From IMG/VR virus record IMGVR_UViG_3300028794_000019, positions 1-23,234 of that record: a stretch of DNA of 23,234 nucleotides. The stretch is one strand, 5' to 3'. Origin of the DNA: a virus. Below, piece after piece: positions 6,052 through 12,130 of this stretch; within the stretch, counting starts at the first letter, position 1, and each line of letters begins with the position of its first letter. A model generated the notes under the pieces. The model did no database searches, was not told the DNA's origin, and worked only from the letters and a program-made list of their open reading frames with translations. The position numbers and the translations under genes are program-made.

Positions 6052-6369
6052 ATGACCACACCCGCACAGATTAAAGCATTGCTCGCCGCGCACGAAGCTG
6101 GCGGCGCACAGAACACCGGCGTCAACACCCGCAACGGCAGCAACCTGCGGATGATCAAACGCCTTGTCGCCGATGGCCTGCTTACCGCCGAATATGCGAT
6201 CACGGAGCGCGGCAAGGAAGCCCTGCGGCACGCCGGACACCTGAAGGACAAGCGCTCCTTCAAGGTCCGTTACGAAGGCGAGATCTGGACGATAACCGCA
6301 CCGGCCGTCGCCACCAAGGCCATGCTCGCCGAGTTCGCCGCTCGCATGTTCACCGCAACCGTTATCTAA
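6052..6369 (+). CDS. Small winged-helix-like hypothetical protein
   Basis: A 105-aa protein with a good ribosome binding site (CAGGAGACG) before ATG. The segment NLRMIKRLVADGLLTAEYAI followed by TERGKEAL resembles the recognition helix and wing of small winged-helix domains ('...L...GLI......T.KG...L'). The C-terminal half is a separate patch (FKVRYEGEIWTITAPAVATK). This suggests DNA binding, but the similarity is weak. It stands alone between two hairpins, with a strong terminator downstream. Confidence 0.65.
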   Translation: MTTPAQIKALLAAHEAGGAQNTGVNTRNGSNLRMIKRLVADGLLTAEYAITERGKEALRHAGHLKDKRSFKVRYEGEIWTITAPAVATKAMLAEFAARMFTATVI

Positions 6370-6376
6370 TACCCTT

Positions 6377-6416
6377 GCCGCCGGGCTATGCCACTGGGAG
6401 GCCCGGCGGCTTCTTT
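6377..6416 (+). terminator. Rho-independent terminator
   Basis: GCCGCCGGGC (6377-6386) and GCCCGGCGGC (6401-6410) form a perfect 10-bp GC-rich stem with a 14-base loop, followed directly by TTCTTT. It lies just after the stop of the winged-helix-like gene and is the most convincing + strand terminator in the window. Confidence 0.85.
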
Positions 6417-6442
6417 GCTCAAGCTCAACAGGAGAAGACATT

Positions 6443-6664
6443 ATGAGCATGAAGCCGATGCCTGACAACGTCGCCGATCAGCTCGCCGACGCGCGCAAGG
6501 TCGCAATCCACTGGATCAACATGCAGCGGAAGGCCGATTTGCACCTGATCAACACCGGCCGGCGTGACAAATTCATTGGCCACGAACTCCGCGCGGTCCG
6601 GTTGCGCGGCGAGATGGCCATGCAAATCATCGAGACAATTAAACGGGAGTACCCCACGCGATGA
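6443..6664 (+). CDS. Hypothetical protein, 73 aa
   Basis: ATG follows CAGGAGAAG. The product is helical and charged (MPDNVADQLADARKVAIHWI ... MQIIETIKREYPTR). No family is recognised. Its stop overlaps the next start as ATGA at 6661, beginning a chain of nine further tightly packed small genes that runs to 8130. Confidence 0.65.
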   Translation: MSMKPMPDNVADQLADARKVAIHWINMQRKADLHLINTGRRDKFIGHELRAVRLRGEMAMQIIETIKREYPTR

Positions 6665-6741
6665 ATGAGTTCGATATTATCGCATTACTTGCAGGCATGA
6701 TCGTAGGTTACGTCATCATAACAATGGGGACGCGCAGATGA
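6661..6741 (+). CDS. 26-aa single-pass membrane peptide
   Basis: A tiny frame starting in an ATGA overlap and ending in overlap with the next gene. It encodes MNEFDIIALLAGMIVGYVII then TMGTRR. A ~17-residue hydrophobic helix is flanked by an acidic N-terminus and a basic C-terminus, which is a well-formed transmembrane segment. Perfect start/stop coupling on both sides argues that it is translated. Function is unknown. Confidence 0.55.
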   Translation: MNEFDIIALLAGMIVGYVIITMGTRR

Positions 6742-6875
6742 TGTCCTACGAGCCCAAGACAAAGGCATGTCCGACCTGTGGAGGATCGGGCGTGCTGCGG
6801 ATCGTTGGCCCTACGACCGAGCCACGCGAGCGCCCATGCCCACGTTGCAACGGAACCGGAAGGGTTGCCAAATGA
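6738..6875 (+). CDS. 45-aa DnaJ-type zinc mini-protein A
   Basis: Starts at the ATGATG overlapping the previous stop. It contains CPTCGGSG and, about 23 residues later, CPRCNGTG, which are two CxxCxGxG repeats exactly as in the DnaJ cysteine-rich domain and sufficient to hold one zinc ion. No J domain or other chaperone part is present. The next gene encodes a second protein of the same design, overlapped by ATGA. Such stand-alone zinc half-domains occur in phages; their partner is unknown. Confidence 0.75.
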   Translation: MMSYEPKTKACPTCGGSGVLRIVGPTTEPRERPCPRCNGTGRVAK

Positions 6876-7003
6876 AGGTTGCTTGCCCAGTCTGTGGGGG
6901 CACAGGCAAAGCCACGTGGTGGGAGAAAGACGGCCACGGCGGTATGAAGAAAGTCACGGGGAACTGCCCCAACTGCAAGGGAAGCGGAAAGGTCGATAGA
7001 TGA
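6872..7003 (+). CDS. 43-aa DnaJ-type zinc mini-protein B
   Basis: The start at ATG 6872 is chosen because it overlaps the previous stop and begins directly at MKVACPVCGGTG; an upstream in-frame ATG (6767) would read through the preceding zinc gene. A second pair, CPNCKGSG, lies near the C-terminus. It is a sister of the protein at 6738-6875 with a different spacer (WWEKDGHGGMKKVTG), so the pair looks like an old tandem duplication. Probable zinc-binding protein; role unknown. Confidence 0.75.
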   Translation: MKVACPVCGGTGKATWWEKDGHGGMKKVTGNCPNCKGSGKVDR

Positions 7004-7125
7004 ATATCATTGTCCGAATGCTTTCAAGCATATTCCCCACTTGCAGCTGTGATGTTTGCGAGTGGGAACGCGATCACCCGAACGACAGTCCTCTAATTAC
7101 AAGGTGCAGATATGCCAAAAATTAA
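7000..7125 (+). CDS. 41-aa cysteine-containing small protein
   Basis: Starts in an ATGA overlap with zinc mini-protein B and overlaps the next gene by 14 bases. The product, MNIIVRMLSSIFPTCSCDVC ..., has a CSCDVC cluster and another Cys near the end (TRCRYAKN), so it may bind a metal. No ribosome binding site is needed if translationally coupled. No family is recognised. Confidence 0.5.
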   Translation: MNIIVRMLSSIFPTCSCDVCEWERDHPNDSPLITRCRYAKN

Positions 7126-7324
7126 ACCCGGTGAAATGAACTTTGACCACCCGGCCGTCACTGGAACCGAGCGCGGTATCCGCCAGCGTGCGGGCAACGC
7201 GGCAACCAAGGCCGGCATCGCCCGCGAATACGGCAATCCCAACATCGGCCGCATGATGGATGCCGAGGCCGAGCGGCTACACAAGCAGGCCGATGATCTG
7301 GCGAAGGGGCGCAAGGGCAAATGA
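7112..7324 (+). CDS. Hypothetical protein, 70 aa
   Basis: ATG follows AAGGTG. The product is basic and hydrophilic (MPKIKPGEMNFDHPAVTGTE; end: HKQADDLAKGRKGK), with helix-forming Ala/Glu/Arg content. Its stop overlaps the next start as ATGA at 7321. No family is recognised. Confidence 0.6.
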   Translation: MPKIKPGEMNFDHPAVTGTERGIRQRAGNAATKAGIAREYGNPNIGRMMDAEAERLHKQADDLAKGRKGK

Positions 7325-7470
7325 GAACGTTCGCCAAACTCATCCTGCTCTATTTCGCGGCCGTCGCCGTGTTGAGCATAGCGAACAACTGGCTCAAGCC
7401 TGGTTATGACCAACGCGTGAGGAACGATCAACTTCGCCAATGGGAGTTGCAGGCTAAGGGATACAAATGA
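7321..7470 (+). CDS. 49-aa membrane protein
   Basis: Coupled by ATGA to both neighbours. The N-terminus MRTFAKLILLYFAAVAVLSI is a transmembrane helix or uncleaved signal anchor, followed by a ~27-residue soluble tail with many Arg, Gln and Lys (GYDQRVRNDQLRQWELQAKG). The layout suggests an inner-membrane peptide with an exposed charged tail. Function is unknown. Confidence 0.6.
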   Translation: MRTFAKLILLYFAAVAVLSIANNWLKPGYDQRVRNDQLRQWELQAKGYK

Positions 7471-7670
7471 ACGCCTATAACACAGCAGAACTATCGAGGA
7501 AGGTAGACAGTCTTGAACGTCGGTTGGAAGCTTCCGAGAATAGAGAGCGCAAACTATTTGAAGTTCTGCTCAAGTTCGCGAGAATACTTAGAGTGGAACA
7601 ACATCCACCATCATCAAATAACCATTACAAGTTTGTCGATGAGCTACTAGAATGTGATCCCGATACATGA
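7467..7670 (+). CDS. Coiled-coil hypothetical protein, 67 aa
   Basis: Starts and ends in ATGA overlaps. The first two thirds (LSRKVDSLERRLEASENRER ...) have heptad spacing of Leu, Val and Ile typical of a short coiled coil, so it likely forms an oligomer. Codons are more A/T-rich than the zinc genes upstream. No function is recognised. Confidence 0.6.
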   Translation: MNAYNTAELSRKVDSLERRLEASENRERKLFEVLLKFARILRVEQHPPSSNNHYKFVDELLECDPDT

Positions 7671-7900
7671 GCGAGCACTACACCGCCGCTAGGTGGAAGA
7701 TAGCGTTTACGACATGCTTTGCTCGTATGCGCTATTACAAGAGTTTCCTCAAAGCGAAACACATTCGCGGCGGACTATCACACTGGGATATCCGCATGTG
7801 CGAAGTGTTCAACACCGGCTTTCTAGTCGAGGGGGCAAAACCCGATCGCGTCCTAGAGGAAAGCTTAGACATCATCCATTACGAGATGTTCAAAAAATGA
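7667..7900 (+). CDS. Hypothetical protein, 77 aa
   Basis: Coupled by ATGA overlaps on both sides. Basic and aromatic-rich N-terminal half (WKIAFTTCFARMRYYKSFLK), acidic C-terminal half (RVLEESLDIIHYEMFKK). No motif or family is recognised. Confidence 0.6.
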   Translation: MSEHYTAARWKIAFTTCFARMRYYKSFLKAKHIRGGLSHWDIRMCEVFNTGFLVEGAKPDRVLEESLDIIHYEMFKK

Positions 7901-8130
7901 GTGAGCTAATTGACGATGTAGTTGATGTTATCGGCGTCGCTGTTCATAACTATGATCGCGCCTGGAATAACGATGACTGGGTCATTCACTACAATACATG
8001 TCAGGAGATAGTGAAGCGGCTCACGGATAGCGGCATGTCCGAAACCGCCATCCGCAATATGCTGGTGAACTATCAGCCTACCGTCACGGAGGCATCACCG
8101 GCAGCCGAGGACGGCTTGCCCACTGCCTGA
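7897..8130 (+). CDS. Last + strand gene, hypothetical, 77 aa
   Basis: The start at ATG 7897 is chosen for its ATGA overlap with the preceding gene; a longer in-frame start at 7693 would read antiparallel to that gene's frame and is unlikely. The product begins MSELIDDVVDVIGVAVHNYD and is acidic, with an Ala/Pro/Glu-rich end. Its last 58 bases lie opposite the end of the convergent - strand holin-like gene, so the two operons meet tail to tail here with no spacer. Confidence 0.6.
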   Translation: MSELIDDVVDVIGVAVHNYDRAWNNDDWVIHYNTCQEIVKRLTDSGMSETAIRNMLVNYQPTVTEASPAAEDGLPTA

Positions 8131-8675
8131 GTTGCTGCGGCCGCAATGGGTGTGGCCGTCAACCCACCAGCCACGGCCGGCGTTGTGTTGGCCGTGACGC
8201 CTACCGGAAAATAGTCGGGGATGGTGGCGATCACCATGTCTTCAAGCTTGCGGCGCATCTTCTCAGGATCCGGGTAGAACCGTTTCAGGATCCCAGGCGC
8301 CGCTTCCTGGGCGTAGTCGGCGGCCACCTTGATAAACCAGTTGTCCACCGTGATCCGCGCCAGCCCGCTGCCTTCCTTGGACACCTCACTCTTTGCCAGC
8401 GTCATGGCGTACTGGATCCCTCGGCCGATGATCCCGCGCAACTGGTCCACAAGCGCAGCCTCTTGCTGCGCGTTAAGCAGCGCGGCCCGGCTGTTGAGGA
8501 ACCGCACCAGGAAACCTGCCACCACGCCGCCCACGATCGTCGCTGCGCCGCCTATCCAGTCAATGACGGCTACGGCAGTGGGCCGCACGTCCACGGTGCT
8601 CTGCGCCCACGCTGCGCCGCCTAGCAGCACCATCGCCACCAGGAACGTCAATCCCCATCTCAGTCTCATGTTCAT
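8073..8675 (-). CDS. Putative holin-like membrane protein
   Basis: A 200-aa protein. Residues ~5-25 (WGLTFLVAMVLLGGAAWA) are a signal peptide or first membrane helix. A second hydrophobic segment follows (AVIDWIGGAATIVGGVVAGF), then an amphipathic soluble domain (NAQQEAALVDQLRGIIGRGI ... FIKVAADYAQEAAPGILKRF) and an Ala/Thr-rich tail. A membrane helix plus a cytoplasmic helical domain next to an endolysin resembles LL-H-type holins, which form the lysis pore, but the similarity is by layout only. Its start overlaps the previous stop as ATGA. It is the last gene of the - strand late operon. Confidence 0.5.
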   Translation of the reverse strand: MNMRLRWGLTFLVAMVLLGGAAWAQSTVDVRPTAVAVIDWIGGAATIVGGVVAGFLVRFLNSRAALLNAQQEAALVDQLRGIIGRGIQYAMTLAKSEVSKEGSGLARITVDNWFIKVAADYAQEAAPGILKRFYPDPEKMRRKLEDMVIATIPDYFPVGVTANTTPAVAGGLTATPIAAAATQAVGKPSSAAGDASVTVG

Positions 8676-8845
8676 CTTTCAATCTCGGGTTGAGGAATAA
8701 TAAAACCGCCGCTCATGATGTGGCGAATGCGGCAAGAGACACAGCCACATTGCACCTGCTTGCCGACGCGACCATGAGCCTCAAAAGTCAGAGCCCATAT
8801 TGCGGCGAGTTGCTCGGCCGATAGAGTTTCTGGAGGCTCTACCAT
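8672..8845 (-). CDS. 57-aa protein with CxCxxC cluster in the lysis region
   Basis: The start at ATG 8845 overlaps the endolysin stop (ATGGTAG) and its stop overlaps the holin-like start as ATGA, so it is a coupled small gene; a longer in-frame start (9064) would run inside the endolysin gene. The product begins MVEPPETLSAEQLAAIWALT and contains QCGCVSCRIRHIMSG, which could bind a metal. No family is recognised. Confidence 0.55.
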   Translation of the reverse strand: MVEPPETLSAEQLAAIWALTFEAHGRVGKQVQCGCVSCRIRHIMSGGFIIPQPEIER

Positions 8846-9504
8846 CCGAACAATGCCAGCATGCGCGCCATGATCCCAGGCGCGGCCGGTAGCGGCGCAG
8901 GCACCGGCGGCCGATCTATCATCACCTGGTGCTCGCCGGCCGCCTCCAGCTCGGCAATGGCCTTGGCAATGGCCACGGTGCCGCATTGCTGGCTTACCGC
9001 CGTCGCACTGTAGCGGCCATCGGCGACATATTTCCCAGCCTGATACTGGTTCGTGAAGCTCCACAGGTAAGGCGAGTTCACGGCCTTGGCGACATAGCCG
9101 AACCCGTTATAGCGCTCCCACTCGTAGAGACACCGCTCTATCTCCCAACTGGGCACGCCCTGGAGGCTGTGCGGCGGCATGGTGATGGCGTCGCGCGCGC
9201 TGGCTTCCCAGGTGAACGGAGGCGAGCCAGAGGCCGGCCTACCGGCGGGAACGTGCGTGGTGCGCGCGGTGAGCGGATCGCCGTTGTGGAGATGCCCTTT
9301 CCAGCTCTGGCCACTCTCAAGGCTATGCACCGCGGCGACCCAAGTCCACGGCATGCCGTGTGCCACGGTCGCAGCCGCGACGTACCGCGCCTTGCTCGCG
9401 AGCGCGCGTTGCGCAATGAGCGCGGCGGCCTGTCGCCGCTCCGGCCGCGTGCGCGCCGCGCGCCAGAGATTGCCGTAGCCGACATGGGATTGCTCGTAGT
9501 TCAT
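8839..9504 (-). CDS. Endolysin (lysozyme family)
   Basis: A 221-aa protein that probably cleaves host peptidoglycan at the end of infection. Residues 59-67 (VHSLESGQSW) hold a Glu (E63) in a context typical of lysozyme or transglycosylase folds. This is followed by LHNGDPLTARTTHVPAGRP, PPFTWEASARDAITMP, a WEIERCLYEWERYNGFGY helix and SPYLWSFTNQYQAGKYVADG. That sequence layout is characteristic of the 'lysozyme family protein' group (COG5526-like) found in phages. There is no signal peptide, so export would depend on a holin. The start overlaps the preceding gene as ATGA. The Pro/Ala-rich stretch near the C-terminus precedes a short hydrophobic end. Confidence 0.8.
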   Translation of the reverse strand: MNYEQSHVGYGNLWRAARTRPERRQAAALIAQRALASKARYVAAATVAHGMPWTWVAAVHSLESGQSWKGHLHNGDPLTARTTHVPAGRPASGSPPFTWEASARDAITMPPHSLQGVPSWEIERCLYEWERYNGFGYVAKAVNSPYLWSFTNQYQAGKYVADGRYSATAVSQQCGTVAIAKAIAELEAAGEHQVMIDRPPVPAPLPAAPGIMARMLALFGW

Positions 9505-9926
9505 CGGCTGGTGTCACCCTTGTCGCGCATCGTTACGCCAATTCCCCACCCACGTTCAACACGTTGGGCGAGAAAGTCAATGTCCTTCCTCATGGCGGTG
9601 CGTGTCTCGCTGTTGACCGCATTGACGACGTAGGTAATGGCGCCGACCGATGCGCCGAACAGCGTCACGGCGCCGACAGCCACGCCGATGCCGACCGAGA
9701 CGGCGCGTACCCAGTCCGTGGGCTTATTGAATTCTTGGCGCGTCGTGAGCCCGGTCAAGGCAGTCACCACGGCGTCAAGCTTGCTGTCCAGCCCGGTCAT
9801 TGCCTCGCCCAGGCTGTTGACGCTGCGCTCCACATGGATGAGCCTGTTGCGCTGCTCCATGACTTCGAGCTTTAGGCTTTGCGTGTCGTGCTTTGTCGCT
9901 GTTGGCTGCGCAGCCGTTCCCGCCAT
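9501..9926 (-). CDS. Coiled-coil plus membrane-helix protein of lysis region
   Basis: Start chosen at ATG 9926 (141 aa), which follows AAGGGG; an in-frame ATG at 9950 sits against the upstream terminator hairpin and would add 8 residues. The N-terminal half is a heptad-rich coiled coil (LEVMEQRNRLIHVERSVNSL ...). Next come one or two membrane helices (VSVGIGVAVGAVTLFGASVG AITYVV) and a basic C-terminus. Location just upstream of the endolysin suggests a holin or holin-partner role. A tail-associated membrane protein is also possible. Confidence 0.6.
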   Translation of the reverse strand: MAGTAAQPTATKHDTQSLKLEVMEQRNRLIHVERSVNSLGEAMTGLDSKLDAVVTALTGLTTRQEFNKPTDWVRAVSVGIGVAVGAVTLFGASVGAITYVVNAVNSETRTAMRKDIDFLAQRVERGWGIGVTMRDKGDTSR

Positions 9927-9954
9927 ACCGCCAAGCCCCTTGAAATGCATAAAA

Positions 9955-9980
9955 TAAATCCCCCACGATAGGGGGATTTA
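9955..9980 (-). terminator. Perfect 10-bp hairpin between late genes
   Basis: TAAATCCCCC (9955-9964) and GGGGGATTTA (9971-9980) are exact inverted repeats with a 6-base loop. On the - strand the stem is followed by TTTTAT, fitting a rho-independent terminator between the tail and lysis parts of the late operon. The arm GGGGGATTTA is identical to the start of the hairpin at 5425-5434. Confidence 0.75.
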
Positions 9981-9991
9981 CCTTTGTTCCC

Positions 9992-10186
9992 TTACTCGTG
10001 CAACCCGTCTTCGCTAGCCGCCGCAAACTGGGCGCGCAGCTCGGCGACTTCCTTGTCTTTGTCTTCGAGCGCGCGGCGAGTATCCGCGAGATCGGCTTGC
10101 ATCATGACAATGGCATTCAAGGCATTGTCGCGCTGTTGCTGCATTGCAGTCAGCATATCTTGGGCACGCTGTAGCTCTTTGTTCAC
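9992..10186 (-). CDS. Coiled-coil small protein after the tail fibre gene
   Basis: A 64-aa protein starting at GTG 10186, preceded by AAGGAG at ideal distance; an ATG one base away is out of frame with an immediate stop. Nearly the whole length is a coiled coil (ELQRAQDMLTAMQQQRDNAL ... ALEDKDKEVAELRAQF). It follows the fibre gene by a few bases. It could be a fibre-assembly helper or a small structural protein. Function is unproven. Confidence 0.65.
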   Translation of the reverse strand: MNKELQRAQDMLTAMQQQRDNALNAIVMMQADLADTRRALEDKDKEVAELRAQFAAASEDGLHE

Positions 10187-10195
10187 ATTCGCTCC

Positions 10196-12130
10196 TTACG
10201 GTCCGGCGTCTCGCCAAGCACCTGATGAATAGAAATAGAGTTTATTGTTTGTCGTGTTTACCACGATGGGCGCGCGTCCTGTAAATGTTGTTGGCGTTCC
10301 TGTTGGCGTTCCCGCGCACGTTGGAACATATAGAAATCCATCTGTTGCATTTGTGGCAATCGCGGCAGTATTTATCAAAACGTTTCCTGCATTCGTAACG
10401 CGCAGCCGCTCGACGGCCGCAGCGGCGCCATCCGGCGTTGTCGAGATGATCAGCGCGCCCGGCATGTCGTTCGTGCCCGGCGTGCCGTCCGACCTTCCCT
10501 CGATCAAAACGCCGTCAATGAAGCCGGTGCCGTCCGACCCGCAAAAGCGGATGATGCCGAACGTGTCGCTCGCCGTGACCACGGTATGCGCGCCCAGTGT
10601 CGCACTGCGCGACTTGGACAACATCATGCTCGGCCCTGTCGCACCATTCGAGAAGCGGCCCACGCCCATGCCGGCCGCGTCGCCGGATATGACTTGCACG
10701 CGAGGCGTTAGGCTTGGCCCAAGCGCAACGGCCGCAGTGTGGTTCATCACCAATGGGACTTGCCCGGTGATGCGATCGGTGTAGATTTGTAGCGCTGCTA
10801 CGGCGTCAACTACAAGGTTCCAAGCATTTAAGCTTGAAGAGAATGTAAGATAATCATTCCCTGTATCTGCGGGAAATCTATCAACGCTGTCAGTATCTAC
10901 AAGTGCATTACCGTAAATTCGATTATCGGCTTTGAGTGCAATTGCGGCTTGATTTGTATATGTCCCGTGAACAAGATCAATGCCATATTGAATTGGCCCT
11001 ACGGCTTGGAATGCAACATTCGCAGGCTGTGAACCAATGGATTGAACACGGAAACCTCCCCACCATGCTTTAATGGCGCCGGTTATATTGGTACGGTTCA
11101 TAACCATATTCCAACCTAACGCAGCAACATCAAACCCATTATCATGCATTTGCGTTTCGGCAGGATTTAAATACACGCCATTTGCACCGGCAAACAATGC
11201 ACCGGCAAACATAGATAAAGCAGGACTAGCTAAAACGTGCGTTGCGCCCGGTAATGTATTAGCTACAACACCATTAATATAAATACCAAGCATGTCACCT
11301 TGGCCAGCATTGGCCATTTGAATTCTAATAGGTGCGCATGCTGTTCTACCATCATTCCCGGACAACTGCTCGTTGTGCCCAGATGAATTGAAAACATTTA
11401 TATAAATTGGTGACGTTTCTGGATCGGCTTGATAGCCGGTTGCTGGCGTGCCTAGTGTCGCCGAACCAGTAATCCGGTGTTCCATGGCAATTTGCACTTT
11501 GGACAAATCGCCGTTGAATGCTGTCGTGACCGCGTCATGATTGCCAAAGCTCGAAGGCGCCGCTTTGATTGCCGAGAACCATGGACCGCGCAGATTATTG
11601 GAACTGTCGCGGATCTGACCGCTGCCCCAATATGGTCCGTCGAGATCGCTGGCCGTCAGCGTCACATCGTAAATACCCGATGGGACGAACTTGCGCGGCG
11701 CCAATGCATCCGCTGTCGTAACTGCTCCAGTATCGTCGGCACTCCCATTACCGATAGCACCAAAGTCTTTTATACTGAATAAATCAGCCAAGTGATCAAC
11801 GAGTGGCCTAGATGCAGTGGTTCCAGTAGCCGTTACACTAAAACCGTCGAAATCTTCTTCCGCCATAGTGCCGATGCCAACATAGCGCCATGTGCGCGTG
11901 AATGCGCCGAGTGTCGCCGTGATCTGATAGGCGCCGCCAGCCACATGGAACGCGGCGAAGCCGTCCGCATCGGCCGTGATCGGATTGCCCGTCGATACAA
12001 CACCCGCTCGGTCGCTGAACAAGTTAGCGAGCGGATTGCCGGAAGTCTCTTCGCGCACGGTCACGCTCGCGGCCGGCTGCACATTGCCCGCGTCGTCTAC
12101 GATCGTCGCTTGCCAGCGTGCGAGCACCAT
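10196..12130 (-). CDS. Tail fibre or tailspike protein
   Basis: A 644-aa protein. ATG 12130 is chosen because it overlaps the hub gene's stop as TAATG and follows GGAGG. Residues ~1-90 form a beta-rich attachment domain (VLARWQATIVDDAGNVQPAA ... YQITATLGAFTRTWRYVGIG). Residues 121-134 (KDFGAIGNGSADDT) are the start signature of pectate-lyase-like beta-helix tailspikes. The middle is a long beta-rich region with no visible catalytic motif. The end (TGRAPIVVNTTNNKLYFYSS GAWR) is a common fibre C-terminal motif. The protein probably recognises a surface glycan and may cut it. The middle third is clearly more A/T-rich than both ends, as expected for a swapped receptor-binding module. Confidence 0.85.
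   Translation of the reverse strand: MVLARWQATIVDDAGNVQPAASVTVREETSGNPLANLFSDRAGVVSTGNPITADADGFAAFHVAGGAYQITATLGAFTRTWRYVGIGTMAEEDFDGFSVTATGTTASRPLVDHLADLFSIKDFGAIGNGSADDTGAVTTADALAPRKFVPSGIYDVTLTASDLDGPYWGSGQIRDSSNNLRGPWFSAIKAAPSSFGNHDAVTTAFNGDLSKVQIAMEHRITGSATLGTPATGYQADPETSPIYINVFNSSGHNEQLSGNDGRTACAPIRIQMANAGQGDMLGIYINGVVANTLPGATHVLASPALSMFAGALFAGANGVYLNPAETQMHDNGFDVAALGWNMVMNRTNITGAIKAWWGGFRVQSIGSQPANVAFQAVGPIQYGIDLVHGTYTNQAAIALKADNRIYGNALVDTDSVDRFPADTGNDYLTFSSSLNAWNLVVDAVAALQIYTDRITGQVPLVMNHTAAVALGPSLTPRVQVISGDAAGMGVGRFSNGATGPSMMLSKSRSATLGAHTVVTASDTFGIIRFCGSDGTGFIDGVLIEGRSDGTPGTNDMPGALIISTTPDGAAAAVERLRVTNAGNVLINTAAIATNATDGFLYVPTCAGTPTGTPTTFTGRAPIVVNTTNNKLYFYSSGAWRDAGP

Noticed and set aside
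8929-9633. + strand frame of 234 codons opposite the endolysin
   Set aside because: Antisense shadow: the - strand frame has coherent lysozyme-family motifs and overlapping neighbours, the + strand frame has neither.
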